Shown in pieces: positions 22,694 through 30,668 of a stretch of DNA of 33,092 nucleotides. The notes beneath the pieces were generated by a model. The model did no database searches. It saw only the letters and a list, made by a program, of their open reading frames with translations, and was not told the DNA's origin. The translations under genes and the position numbers were made by a program. The stretch is from JBPBQZ01 sp050955105. GTDB taxonomy: Bacteria > Pseudomonadota > Gammaproteobacteria > Burkholderiales > Burkholderiaceae. Within the stretch, counting starts at the first letter, position 1. Every line of letters starts with the position of its first letter. The stretch is from NCBI GenBank assembly GCA_050955105.1, contig JBPBQZ010000020.1:1-33092 (forward strand), in the 5' to 3' direction.

Positions 22694-22774
22694 GATCATC
22701 TCCAATAGTGGGCCCGAGCAGGGCGCGCCAATGTTGCCGCCGGGCGGTGCTCGCGGCAGCGACGCGCAGCGGGT

Positions 22775-23095
22775 TTAGTGCTGGCCTTCCGGCATGCGCA
22801 GCACCAGTCCGTCGAGGGCTTCGCTGACTTCGATCTGGCAGGAAAGGCGTGAGTTGTCTTGCAAAATCGGCGAGAAGGTCAGCATCGAATCTTCTTGTTC
22901 GCCGCGTCCACCGACGATCTCGGTCCAGGCCGGATCGACATACACGTGGCAGGTGGCGCAAGCGCACAAGCCGCCGCAGTCGCCATCGATACCGGGAATA
23001 TTGTTGTTCTGCGCGACGCTCATGACGGACACGCCCAGCGGTGCCTCGACCGCGTGCTCGTTGCCGTTGAACTCGATAAAGCGAATGACTGGCAT
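22775..23095 (-). CDS. [2Fe-2S] ferredoxin, putidaredoxin/adrenodoxin type (second copy)
   Basis: This 106-residue ferredoxin has cluster ligands Cys40, Cys46, Cys49 and Cys86 in DGDCGG..ACATCHVYV and LSCQIE, with an additional Cys44 in the loop. The start at 23095 (MPVIRFIEF) has AGGAGAT upstream; the frame is open to 23143 but without such a site. It lies between the reductase and the CYP153-like P450 genes, so it should pass electrons between those two products. It is similar to but clearly distinct from the ferredoxin at 7672-7992, including a different position for the extra cysteine. Gaps of 123 and 81 bases to its neighbours are longer than usual within an operon, and nothing striking is seen in them. 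Confidence 0.94.
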   Translation of the reverse strand: MPVIRFIEFNGNEHAVEAPLGVSVMSVAQNNNIPGIDGDCGGLCACATCHVYVDPAWTEIVGGRGEQEDSMLTFSPILQDNSRLSCQIEVSEALDGLVLRMPEGQH

Positions 23096-23218
23096 GGGGA
23101 TCTCCTCTACTACCTGGCAAAGTTCGGCGGCGTTGCAGGCCACCTGTTAGTTAATTCAAATCGTTGCGATTAAAGCGGCCTGCGGGCGCCACCGACGGCA
23201 CCGCGCAAGAGGCGCCGT

Positions 23219-24463
23219 TCACGCGGGCACACCCACTGCCAATTCCTTCAAGGTCACCGCCGGATCGCGCAGACGTTCGCGCGACAGCCGCGTACCCTTG
23301 GCGGCCACCATGCGCGCGAACGCGAAATCCATCGGCGCATTGACGGCCTCGACAGCCGCCAGCCGGTCGTCTTCACCCAGGTGATAGACGGCGAACGAGT
23401 GCTTGACCAGATCGCCGCGCACGATGGTTTCAGCCGGCATGCCGGTGAGCCCTACCAACTGCAGCCGCAAGTCGAACTGATCGGACCAGGTCGACGGTGC
23501 TTCCGGCGCGGGCGCCGGCCGCCCGCACAAATCGCTGGCTGCCTGCTTGGCCTGCTCGGACGCGTTCTGTACGCTTTCCAGGCGACCCATGCGGCCGTAC
23601 AGCGCCAGCGGCCGCCGCGTGCAATCGCCGATCGCATGGATAAACGGATCACTGGTGCGCGCCTGGGCATCGACCAGCACGCCATCGCTGCATTCGAGGC
23701 CGGCTGCAAGCGCTAGCGACTGCTCGGCCAGTACACCGATGCCGACTAAGGCCACGTCGCACGGCAACGAGCGGCCGTCCGACAGCTCCACCGCAGTGAC
23801 GTGACCATCGTTGCCGCTAAAGCCCACGACGCTGGCATCGAGGTCGATCGCCACGTTATGCGCGAGGTGATAATCCAGCATGAATTGCGAGAGGAAAGGC
23901 GAGGCCACGCGTGCCAACAGGCGTGCTTCGCGTTCGACCACGGCCACCGAGGCGCCGAGCTTCGAGGCCGAGGCCGCGGCTTCGAGCCCGATGTAGCCGC
24001 CGCCCACGATCACCACGCGCTTGCCCGGCGCGATGGCGGCGCGCAGTCCGAGCGCGTCGGGCAGGGTGCGCAGTGCGCGCACGCCGGCCAGGTTTGAGCC
24101 GGGCACTTCGAGCGGCCGCAGGCGCGCGCCGGTCGCCAGGATCAGACGCTGATAGGCGAGCGTGGCGCCGTCCGCCAAGGTGATTTCGCGGCGCGCCGTA
24201 TCGATCGACTGCGCCTTGCGGCCAGTCAGCAATTCGATCTTCTGTTGCGTATAAAACGTGGCTGGTTTCAGTGCGAGCTTTTCAGGCGGGCACTGGTCGA
24301 GCAACAAGGCTTTCGACAACGGCGGCCGCTGATAGGGCGCGTGATGCTCGTCGCCCACCAGCGTGATGGCACCTTGCCAACCGTACTGACGCAGCAGAGC
24401 AGCCGCCGAGTCGCCGGCCTGGCCCGCGCCGACAATGACTACGCTTTCCGACATATCGTGCAT
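23219..24463 (-). CDS. FAD-dependent ferredoxin reductase (putidaredoxin reductase type)
   Basis: The 414-residue product has a FAD-binding GAGQAG (12-17), PYQRPPLSK (42-50), the ILATGAR bridge (107-113), the NAD(P)H-binding IVGGGYIGLE (151-160) with Glu following the next strand, which favours NADH, and HAIGDCT. The C-terminal reductase domain contains WSDQFDLRLQLVG. Proteins of this type (CamA, RhbE-like) reduce [2Fe-2S] ferredoxins for P450s. It begins 15 bases after the amidohydrolase stop on the same strand. The GAGGCGGG upstream is far from the ATG at 24463; a second ATG three codons later is also possible. It is the only such reductase visible and may also serve the other ferredoxin. 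Confidence 0.94.
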   Translation of the reverse strand: MHDMSESVVIVGAGQAGDSAAALLRQYGWQGAITLVGDEHHAPYQRPPLSKALLLDQCPPEKLALKPATFYTQQKIELLTGRKAQSIDTARREITLADGATLAYQRLILATGARLRPLEVPGSNLAGVRALRTLPDALGLRAAIAPGKRVVIVGGGYIGLEAAASASKLGASVAVVEREARLLARVASPFLSQFMLDYHLAHNVAIDLDASVVGFSGNDGHVTAVELSDGRSLPCDVALVGIGVLAEQSLALAAGLECSDGVLVDAQARTSDPFIHAIGDCTRRPLALYGRMGRLESVQNASEQAKQAASDLCGRPAPAPEAPSTWSDQFDLRLQLVGLTGMPAETIVRGDLVKHSFAVYHLGEDDRLAAVEAVNAPMDFAFARMVAAKGTRLSRERLRDPAVTLKELAVGVPA

Positions 24464-24478
24464 GATGCGTGACCCGCC

Positions 24479-26266
24479 TCAGCCCACGTTGGCGGAAGCG
24501 GTCGCGGCCTGGGACTGCGATTGCGCAGCTTGGCCGGCCGGCGCGGTTTGTGGCGCGGCTTGCGGACCACGCACCAACTTGCCCGGCAGCGCGCCGGTCG
24601 CGACGCTTTGGCGATAAACCGGTACGCCCGCGACGATCGTGGCCACATAGCCGGTGGAATTCTGCAGCAGCCGGAAACCGCCCGCCGGCAAGTCGCGCGT
24701 CATGCGCGGCGCGGTCGCATCGAGCGCGTCGAGATCGATGATATTCAAATCGGCTTTCATACCCGGCGCGATGCAACCGCGATCCAGCAGGCCGACCATG
24801 CGCGCGGTGTCGGAGGTCTGGCGCCGGATCAGCGTCGGCAGATCGAAGCGGCCGCCGCGGCCCCAATGCGTCAGGGCGAAGGTCTGGAAGCTGGCATCGC
24901 AGACCATCGCCACGTGCGCGCCGCCATCGCCCAATCCCATCACCGTATTCGGATCGGACATCATTTCCGCGCACACTTCCAGGTCGCCATTCGCATAGTT
25001 GGCGAACGGCGAATACATCAGGTTCAGGCCGTCGTTTTCCAGCGTCAGATCGTAGGCCAATTCCGCGGGATCGCGACCTTCGCGCGCGGCGCGTGCCGCC
25101 ACCGAGGCTTCGGCGCGCGGGTCGTAGACGGGCGGATCGCCCAGCGGGTAGATGTTGTCGTACAGGCGCAGGCGCGGTCCCAGCGGCGTATCGGATGGCG
25201 CCGAGATCTCCTTGATCAGCTGCGCGCGCAAAGCGGGTTCGCGCATGCGTGCGAGGCGCTCGGCCAGCGGCAGCTTGGCGATCGGCTGATACGACGCACA
25301 CTCGAGAAACACATTGCGGCTGCTCTGCAGGCCCAGCAGCATGCCCACCGCGCGCGGTGCAACCTGCGCGCGCATCGGCAGGCCGTCCTTGACCGCCTGC
25401 GCGGTCAATGCCAGCAATTCGCGCCAGCCTTCGGTATTGCCGTGCTTTTGCATCAACGAGAACGACAGCGGCCGGCCCGATTGCTCGACCAGGCGCCGCA
25501 TCATCGCGAATTCCTCGCGCAATTCAGCCGGATCGTCGAAGTCCATGATGATTTGCAGCACGCCGCGACCCGCGTCTTTCACGCCCATCGCGATGCCCAT
25601 CAGCTCTTCTTCTGCCGCTTGCAGCGACGGCGTAGCGTCGCCCTTGACCGACCGGTGATTGATCGAGCGCGAGGTGGTCACGCCCAGCGCGCCGGCGCGC
25701 ATCGCCTCGGCGGTCAAGGCGCGCATCTGCGCGATGTCGTCGGCCGTGGCCATTTCCAGCCGGCTGGCGCGTTCGCCCATCACATACACACGCAGTGCCG
25801 CGTGCGGCAATTGCGCGCAGAAGTCGATATCGTGCGGACGCCGTTCCAGCGCGGTAAGGAACTCGCTGAAGTTTTCCCAATGCCAATCGAGGCCTTCGTG
25901 CAGAGCCGGTCCGGGAATATCCTCAACGCCTTCCATCAGTTCAATCAGTCGATCACGATCGCTGGGCCGCACCGGCGCGAAGCCCACGCCGCAATTGCCC
26001 ATCACCACGGTCGTCACGCCGTGCCAACTGGACGGCACGAAACGTGAATCCCACATCGCTTGCCCGTCATAATGCGTATGGATGTCGACGAAGCCCGGTG
26101 TTACCAGCAAACCGCTGGCATCGATCTCCTCGCGCCCTTGTCCAGTAACCTGTCCAACCGCGACGATGCGACCATCGCGTATCGCCACGTCGGCGTTCAC
26201 GGCGGGGCCGCCCAGGCCGTCGATAACGGCGCCGTGGCGGATGACGAGATCGAATTCGCTGCTCAT
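24479..26266 (-). CDS. Amidohydrolase, N-acyl-D-amino-acid deacylase family
   Basis: The 595-residue product belongs to the amidohydrolase 3/D-aminoacylase group (COG3653). It shows the N-terminal composite beta segment, the metal motif DIHTHYD with His63 and His65, GNCGVGFAPVR with the conserved Cys92, and MGLGDGGAHVAMVCDA later, which supplies the metal-binding Asp region. The last 35 or so residues are rich in Ala and Gln and look disordered. AGGAGACAAA before the ATG at 26266 fixes the start; an upstream start at 26290 is less likely. Members hydrolyse N-acyl-D-amino acids, but many are assigned only by similarity. As first gene of the P450 operon it may hydrolyse an amide or conjugate connected with the substrate; this role is uncertain. 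Confidence 0.9.
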   Translation of the reverse strand: MSSEFDLVIRHGAVIDGLGGPAVNADVAIRDGRIVAVGQVTGQGREEIDASGLLVTPGFVDIHTHYDGQAMWDSRFVPSSWHGVTTVVMGNCGVGFAPVRPSDRDRLIELMEGVEDIPGPALHEGLDWHWENFSEFLTALERRPHDIDFCAQLPHAALRVYVMGERASRLEMATADDIAQMRALTAEAMRAGALGVTTSRSINHRSVKGDATPSLQAAEEELMGIAMGVKDAGRGVLQIIMDFDDPAELREEFAMMRRLVEQSGRPLSFSLMQKHGNTEGWRELLALTAQAVKDGLPMRAQVAPRAVGMLLGLQSSRNVFLECASYQPIAKLPLAERLARMREPALRAQLIKEISAPSDTPLGPRLRLYDNIYPLGDPPVYDPRAEASVAARAAREGRDPAELAYDLTLENDGLNLMYSPFANYANGDLEVCAEMMSDPNTVMGLGDGGAHVAMVCDASFQTFALTHWGRGGRFDLPTLIRRQTSDTARMVGLLDRGCIAPGMKADLNIIDLDALDATAPRMTRDLPAGGFRLLQNSTGYVATIVAGVPVYRQSVATGALPGKLVRGPQAAPQTAPAGQAAQSQSQAATASANVG

Positions 26267-26313
26267 TTTGTCTCCTGTCCGGCGATTCACCGGGCTGCGA
26301 GTGGTATTAGGTA

Positions 26314-26332
26314 TTTGGTAAGACCTTATACT
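26314..26332 (+). promoter_or_regulatory. Candidate FadR/GntR-type operator overlapping a promoter (site D)
   Basis: TTTGGTAAGACCTTATA has perfect GGT and ACC half-sites with an AAG spacer, followed directly by the -10-like TATACT at 26327-26332. A further half-site TTAGGT lies seven bases upstream. The 128-base divergent region 26267-26394 drives the P450 operon on the minus strand and the SDR/acyl-CoA synthetase operon on the plus strand, so binding here could switch both. The symmetric TATACTATA may serve both directions. Confidence 0.6.
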
Positions 26333-26394
26333 ATAGGGAATCGAATAGCTGTCAAGACGGTGTTTTCACTGTAACTATAAAAATGGGAGGAGGC

Positions 26395-27183
26395 ATGAAC
26401 GATCAGATAGAACAAGCTGCGGAGGGCGTGGCGCCCGAACAGACGCCGGTATCGGACGAAGCAGCGCTGCCGGACACGGTAACGGGCGCGCCTGACGTGG
26501 TGGTCATCACCGGCGCCTGCGGCACCCTTGGACGCGCCGTGGCGCGGGCGTTCGAGGCCGCGGGTGCCAGCTTGGTACTGCTCGATCTGAAACAGGCGTC
26601 GCTGAATGCGGCATTCGGCGCCAACGGCCCACGCCAGTGGGCGCAGGCGGTCGATTTGCTCGACGCGGCCCAGACTTCCGCGGCGCTGCAGGCCGCGCTC
26701 GCGCGCTTTGGCCACATCGACGTGCTGTGCAACATCGCCGGGGGCTTCCAGATGGGCGACCCGGTGCATCTGCTGTCCGACCAGACTTGGGACATGATGC
26801 TGGACTTGAACGCGCGCACGGTGCTGCATACGGTACGCGCGGTAGTACCCGGCATGATCGCCGCCGGCGCCGGCAAGATCGTCAACGTCGGCGCTTTCGC
26901 GGCCTTGCGCGGCGCCCCCGACATGAGCGCCTATGGTGTCTCGAAAAGTGCGGTAATGCGCATGACCGAGGCACTCTCGGGCGAATTGCGCGAGCATGGC
27001 ATCAACGTCAATGCGGTATTGCCGACCATTATCGATACACCGGAAAATCGCCGCGGCATGCCTGATGCCGATCCGAGTCGCTGGGTAGCGCCGGACGATC
27101 TCGCGCAAGTAATTCTGTTCCTGGCCTCGGATGCCGCGCGCGCGATCCACGGCGCATTGCTGCCGGTAACCGGTTTGAGCTGA
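26395..27183 (+). CDS. SDR family protein lacking the catalytic serine
   Basis: The 262-residue product has a 30-residue N-terminal tail and then a classical SDR fold: ITGACGTLG (38-46), LLDLK after strand 2 with Asp64, NIAGG (113-117) and YGVSK with Tyr180 and Lys184. The residue thirteen before the Tyr, normally Ser, is Ala167 in NVGAFAALRG; the codon is GCT. Catalysis could be impaired or use another residue. The start at 26395 is set by GGGAGGAGGC just upstream. It is the first gene of a plus operon with an acyl-CoA synthetase, divergent from the P450 operon. The C-terminus HGALLPVTGLS keeps the usual SDR ending. Its substrate is unknown. Confidence 0.9.
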   Translation: MNDQIEQAAEGVAPEQTPVSDEAALPDTVTGAPDVVVITGACGTLGRAVARAFEAAGASLVLLDLKQASLNAAFGANGPRQWAQAVDLLDAAQTSAALQAALARFGHIDVLCNIAGGFQMGDPVHLLSDQTWDMMLDLNARTVLHTVRAVVPGMIAAGAGKIVNVGAFAALRGAPDMSAYGVSKSAVMRMTEALSGELREHGINVNAVLPTIIDTPENRRGMPDADPSRWVAPDDLAQVILFLASDAARAIHGALLPVTGLS

Positions 27184-27195
27184 TTGGAGAGCACG

Positions 27196-28824
27196 ATGTT
27201 GGCCGCAGAAAAAGACTACGAGACCCTGGCAGCAGGCTTTGCCTGGAACATCCCCGAGCGCTACAACATCGGCGTCGACGCTTGCGATAAATGGGCCGAC
27301 GGCAGCGCACGACCCGCCTTGATTTATGAGACGGCCGACGGTACTGTGCAGCGCTACAGCTTCGATGAATTGAAGCGTCTGTCCAACCAGTTGGCGCACA
27401 GTTTCGCCCGCCATGGCGTGGCACGCGGCGACCGCGTCGGCGTGTTCCTGCCGCAAGCGCCGGAAACCGCCATCGCCCATTTGGCCGCCTATAAATCCGC
27501 CGCCGTGGCGGTGCCGCTATTCGCCTTGTTCGGCATCGACGCGCTTGAATTCCGCCTGTTCGACAGCGGCGCGGTGGCCCTCATCACCGATCGCCAGGGC
27601 TACGAGAAGATCCGGCCGATTCGCGCCAGCCTGCCGCAGTTGAAGCTGATCTATTGCATCGACGCCGATGCCGACGACGCGCCGCCGGGCACGCTGGCAT
27701 TCTGGCCGGCGTTGCGCGAGGAGGCGCTTGCGTTCACCCCGGTGGACACCGGCGCCAACGAGCCGGCGCTGATCATCTATACCTCCGGCACCACCGGCAA
27801 GCCGAAGGGCGCTTTGCATGGCCATCGCGTCTTGCTCGGGCACCTGCCGGGTGTCGAGATGTCGCAGGCGCTGTTTCCAAGCGGCGCACGCCTGATGTGG
27901 ACCCCCGCGGACTGGGCCTGGATCGGCGGACTGCTCGACGTGTTGCTGCCATGCTGGCACCACGGGGTACCGGTACTGGCGCGACGCTTCGAAAAATTCG
28001 ACGGCGCGGCCGCCTTCGATCTAATGGCGCGCCATGGCGTGACGCACGCGTTCCTGCCGCCGACCGCGATCAAGATGATGCGCGGCGTCGAGCGGCCGTG
28101 TGAGCGCTGGTCGCTGGCCTTGCAGGCAGTCGCCAGCGGCGGCGAATCGCTGGGCGAGGAGTTGCTCGAATGGGGCCGTGCAACGCTGGGCGTGACGATC
28201 AACGAGTTTTACGGACAGACTGAGTGCAACGTCGTTCTTTCGTCATGCGCCACCTTGTTTCCGCCGCGACTGGGTGCGATCGGCAAGCCGGTGCCTGGTC
28301 ACAAGGTGGCCATCGTCGATGACGCGGGACAGCCACTGCCGCCCGGCACCGAAGGCAATATCGCCATCCGCGCACCCGACCCCGTGATGTTTCTAGGCTA
28401 TTGGAACAACCCGAGCGCCACCCGCGAGAAATATGCGGGCGACTATCTGATGACGGGCGACCTGGGCGTGGCCGACGCCGAGGGCTTCGTGCGCTTCGTC
28501 GGCCGCAACGACGACGTCATCACGAGCGCCGGCTATCGCATAGGCCCCGGGCCTATCGAAGACTGCCTGCTCGGTCATCCGGCAGTGCGCATGGCCGCGG
28601 TAATCGGTTTGCCCGATGCTGAGCGCACCGAAATCGTCAAGGCATTCATCGTCCTGAACGAGGCCTTCACGTCCAGCGAGGTGCTCGTGCGCGAGCTCCA
28701 GGCGCATGTGAAAACCCGTCTTGCCGCGCATGAATATCCACGCGCCATCAGCTTCGTCGACAGTTTGCCGATGACTACCACCGGCAAGATCATTCGCCGA
28801 GCGCTGCGCGAAGGCAGCGCTTAA
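27196..28824 (+). CDS. Acyl-CoA synthetase (AMP-binding, medium-chain/acetyl-CoA synthetase-like)
   Basis: The 542-residue product has the phosphate-binding YTSGTTGKPKG (195-205), NEFYGQTECN (A5 motif), MTGDLGVADAEGFVRFVGRNDD (hinge and A7-A8) and the catalytic Lys531 in TTTGKIIRR near the C-terminus. These enzymes form an acyl-adenylate from an acid and ATP and then the CoA thioester. The opening with FAWNIPERYN resembles the acetyl-/medium-chain acyl-CoA synthetase branch. An in-frame TTG at 27184 precedes the ATG; I chose 27196 because GGAG lies seven bases upstream. It follows the SDR gene after 12 bases. It is the likely entry point of the oxidised acid into CoA-dependent breakdown. Confidence 0.94.
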   Translation: MLAAEKDYETLAAGFAWNIPERYNIGVDACDKWADGSARPALIYETADGTVQRYSFDELKRLSNQLAHSFARHGVARGDRVGVFLPQAPETAIAHLAAYKSAAVAVPLFALFGIDALEFRLFDSGAVALITDRQGYEKIRPIRASLPQLKLIYCIDADADDAPPGTLAFWPALREEALAFTPVDTGANEPALIIYTSGTTGKPKGALHGHRVLLGHLPGVEMSQALFPSGARLMWTPADWAWIGGLLDVLLPCWHHGVPVLARRFEKFDGAAAFDLMARHGVTHAFLPPTAIKMMRGVERPCERWSLALQAVASGGESLGEELLEWGRATLGVTINEFYGQTECNVVLSSCATLFPPRLGAIGKPVPGHKVAIVDDAGQPLPPGTEGNIAIRAPDPVMFLGYWNNPSATREKYAGDYLMTGDLGVADAEGFVRFVGRNDDVITSAGYRIGPGPIEDCLLGHPAVRMAAVIGLPDAERTEIVKAFIVLNEAFTSSEVLVRELQAHVKTRLAAHEYPRAISFVDSLPMTTTGKIIRRALREGSA

Positions 28825-28849
28825 TTCCTACAGCTTTACCCGAACCTTT

Positions 28850-28866
28850 AGAAGGAGATTCAATTG
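28850..28866 (+). promoter_or_regulatory. Ribosome binding site that selects a TTG start codon
   Basis: AGAAGGAGA at 28850-28858 is close to the ideal Shine-Dalgarno sequence and is followed after a short gap by TTG at 28864. No ATG or GTG in this frame lies nearby, so the strong site probably compensates for the rare start codon. Confidence 0.75.
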
Positions 28867-29724
28867 ACCGATCAAGTACAGGGCATGCCGCCCACGGTGT
28901 GGTACGACGGTGGTGCAGACGGCCGCGTGATGGTGGCTGACTCACTCAGCTATTTTGAACACGAGCCCTGGCTGAACGATGTCGCGGTCGGCGCCTCGTT
29001 CGCCGGCGCACCCACGGGCGCCATGCCGCTGCGTCCCGGCGTCAAGGCCTGGATCGCCCACGAAGGCGGCCCGGGCAAAGACCAGGCCGGCATCGGTGGC
29101 CTGGCCCTCGCGCAGCAGTTCGGTATTCCGGCGGCGTCGATCGCCACCATGACGGGCGGGCTGTCGCAAGGCATGACCTTGATCACCGGCACCGTCAGCC
29201 ATGCCAACGAGGCGGCGATGAAGCTGGGCGTGCGTGCTGGCCAAACCGGCGGCGAGGCCGCCAAGCTGATGCTGAAGGCGCCTAAAGGCCACCCGTGCGA
29301 CCTGACAGGCATCATCGACGAAACCCTCTACGAAGTCGACAGCACCCCGCAGGGCAAGACTTTCGCCGTCTGGTCGTTCTCGCGCGTCGAAGGCCAGCAT
29401 CCGGACGATGTATTTTGCGTGGCCTCGCATGGCGGCAAGGTGATGGCGCAGTACGCATTGCGCGTCAAGCCACGCGGCCTGATCGCCAACGATGCGGGCG
29501 GCGGCCTCGACAACTCGGGCATGGACGGACTCGCCGCGGTGGACGAGTTGTGCGGCATTCCCGCGGCCACCGTGTCGGCGGATAGCGCGCGCATCGGTGA
29601 TGCCTTGAGCACCTACAACGACGGCATCATCTCGGCCGCCAACGATACCGCCCTGCGGATCGGTGTGAAGGTGGGCATGAGTGCGCGCGACGCGGCCCGC
29701 CTGATGGTGCAAGCGCCGCGCTGA
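28864..29724 (+). CDS. Unrecognised protein made of two internal repeats
   Basis: I do not recognise the family of this 286-residue protein. It consists of two similar halves: residues 38-140 align with 181-285 almost without gaps. Paired features are NDV..GAS with DDV..VAS, Ile64-Ala65 with Ile207-Ala208, Asp73 with Asp216, G..GL with G..GL (76-80 and 219-223), GIPAA (87-91) with GIPAA (231-235), Asn115 with Asn260, GV (122 and 267), and LM..AP (135-140 and 280-285). Glycine-rich loops HEGGPGKDQ and NDAGGGLDN occupy equal positions. There is no signal peptide or membrane segment, so it is probably cytoplasmic. It starts with TTG behind a strong ribosome binding site. It lies between the acyl-CoA synthetase and FAH-family genes in the same operon, so an enzymatic step on a pathway intermediate is a fair guess, but nothing in the sequence proves one. 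Confidence 0.85.
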   Translation: MTDQVQGMPPTVWYDGGADGRVMVADSLSYFEHEPWLNDVAVGASFAGAPTGAMPLRPGVKAWIAHEGGPGKDQAGIGGLALAQQFGIPAASIATMTGGLSQGMTLITGTVSHANEAAMKLGVRAGQTGGEAAKLMLKAPKGHPCDLTGIIDETLYEVDSTPQGKTFAVWSFSRVEGQHPDDVFCVASHGGKVMAQYALRVKPRGLIANDAGGGLDNSGMDGLAAVDELCGIPAATVSADSARIGDALSTYNDGIISAANDTALRIGVKVGMSARDAARLMVQAPR

Positions 29725-29747
29725 GCGCGGGGTAATCGGGAGCTTCG

Positions 29748-30611
29748 ATGACAATCGTACGATTCTTGAAGGATGGTCGGCCCGCGCTCGGCTTACGCGT
29801 AGGTGACGAGGTGGTCGACTTGTCGTCGATCGAAGGCCACGGCGCCGGCGACGTATCGGAACTGCTGCGGCGTGGGCCCGATGCGTTGCGCACCGCCTTG
29901 GCCGCGGCGCGGACGTCAGCGCCGCGACTGCCGGCGGCAGGCCTGCATTGGCTGCCGCTGTCCAGCACGGCGGGCAAGGCGGTTTGCCTGGGGCTGAACT
30001 ATGCCGATCATGCAACCGAAACCGGTGCCTCGAAACCCGATTATCCGATCCTGTTCATGCGTGGCGCCAGTTCCTTCGTCGGTCATGGCGAGCCGCTGGT
30101 GCGGCCTGCCAGTTCCACGCACTTCGACTTCGAGGGCGAGCTGGTCGCCTTCGTCGGCAAGCGTGCTCGTCACGTGCGGCGCGCGGACGCCTTATCGCAT
30201 ATCAGTGGCTACTCGGTGTTCAACGATGGCTCGATACGCGACTTCCAGATGCGCACCTCGCAATGGACGATGGGCAAGAACTTCGACGGCACCGGCGCCT
30301 TCGGCCCCGGCTTCGTGCCGGCCACTGAATTGCCGCCGGGCGCCGCCGGACTGCGCCTGACGACCCGGCTGAATGGCCAGGTGATGCAGCAGGCCAATAC
30401 CACCGACATGGTGTTCGACGTTGCCGAGACGGTAGCGCTGTTGTCGGCATCGATGACACTCGAACCCGGCGATCTGCTGATCATGGGAACGCCGGCGGGG
30501 GTGGGTTTCACACGCCAGCCGCCGGTCTTCATGAAGCCGGGCGATGTATGCGAAGTGGAAATCGAAGGTGTGGGACTGCTGCGCAATCCGGTGGTGCAGG
30601 AGGGTGCTTAA
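29748..30611 (+). CDS. Fumarylacetoacetate hydrolase family protein
   Basis: The 287-residue product has the FAH domain: KAVCLGLNYADHATE (77-91), FMRGASSFVGHGEP, the metal ligands Glu129 and Glu131 in FDFEGELV and Asp160 in VFNDGSIRDFQ, and LLIMGTPAGVGF. Proteins of this kind cleave C-C bonds of acylpyruvates or act as 2-oxopent-4-enoate hydratases or decarboxylases on breakdown products of ring compounds. The N-terminal 75 residues form the usual small domain. GGGAG precedes the ATG. It is the last gene of the plus operon and is followed by a hairpin between convergent genes. Hydrolase, hydratase and isomerase roles cannot be told apart from sequence. Confidence 0.93.
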   Translation: MTIVRFLKDGRPALGLRVGDEVVDLSSIEGHGAGDVSELLRRGPDALRTALAAARTSAPRLPAAGLHWLPLSSTAGKAVCLGLNYADHATETGASKPDYPILFMRGASSFVGHGEPLVRPASSTHFDFEGELVAFVGKRARHVRRADALSHISGYSVFNDGSIRDFQMRTSQWTMGKNFDGTGAFGPGFVPATELPPGAAGLRLTTRLNGQVMQQANTTDMVFDVAETVALLSASMTLEPGDLLIMGTPAGVGFTRQPPVFMKPGDVCEVEIEGVGLLRNPVVQEGA

Positions 30612-30627
30612 CGTATTATGCGTGGCC

Positions 30628-30658
30628 GAAGCGTCCCGGCGTAGCGCCAGGACGCTTC
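30628..30658. terminator. Bidirectional hairpin between convergent FAH-family and ALDH genes
   Basis: GAAGCGTCC (30628-30636) and GGACGCTTC (30650-30658) are perfect nine-base arms; inside them GGCG and CGCC pair around TAG, leaving one C-A mismatch. It fills nearly all of the gap between the two converging genes. No T-run follows on either strand, so it may stop transcription weakly or act with Rho. Confidence 0.6.
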
Positions 30659-30668
30659 TCGAACTACC

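Noticed and set aside
21278..22708. Plus-strand open frame of about 475 codons
   Set aside because: It lies antisense to the CYP153-like P450 gene and the start of the CoA-transferase gene, with no motif of its own.
24521..26047. Plus-strand open frame of about 500 codons
   Set aside because: It is entirely antisense to the amidohydrolase gene and has no recognisable domain; a shadow of the codon bias.
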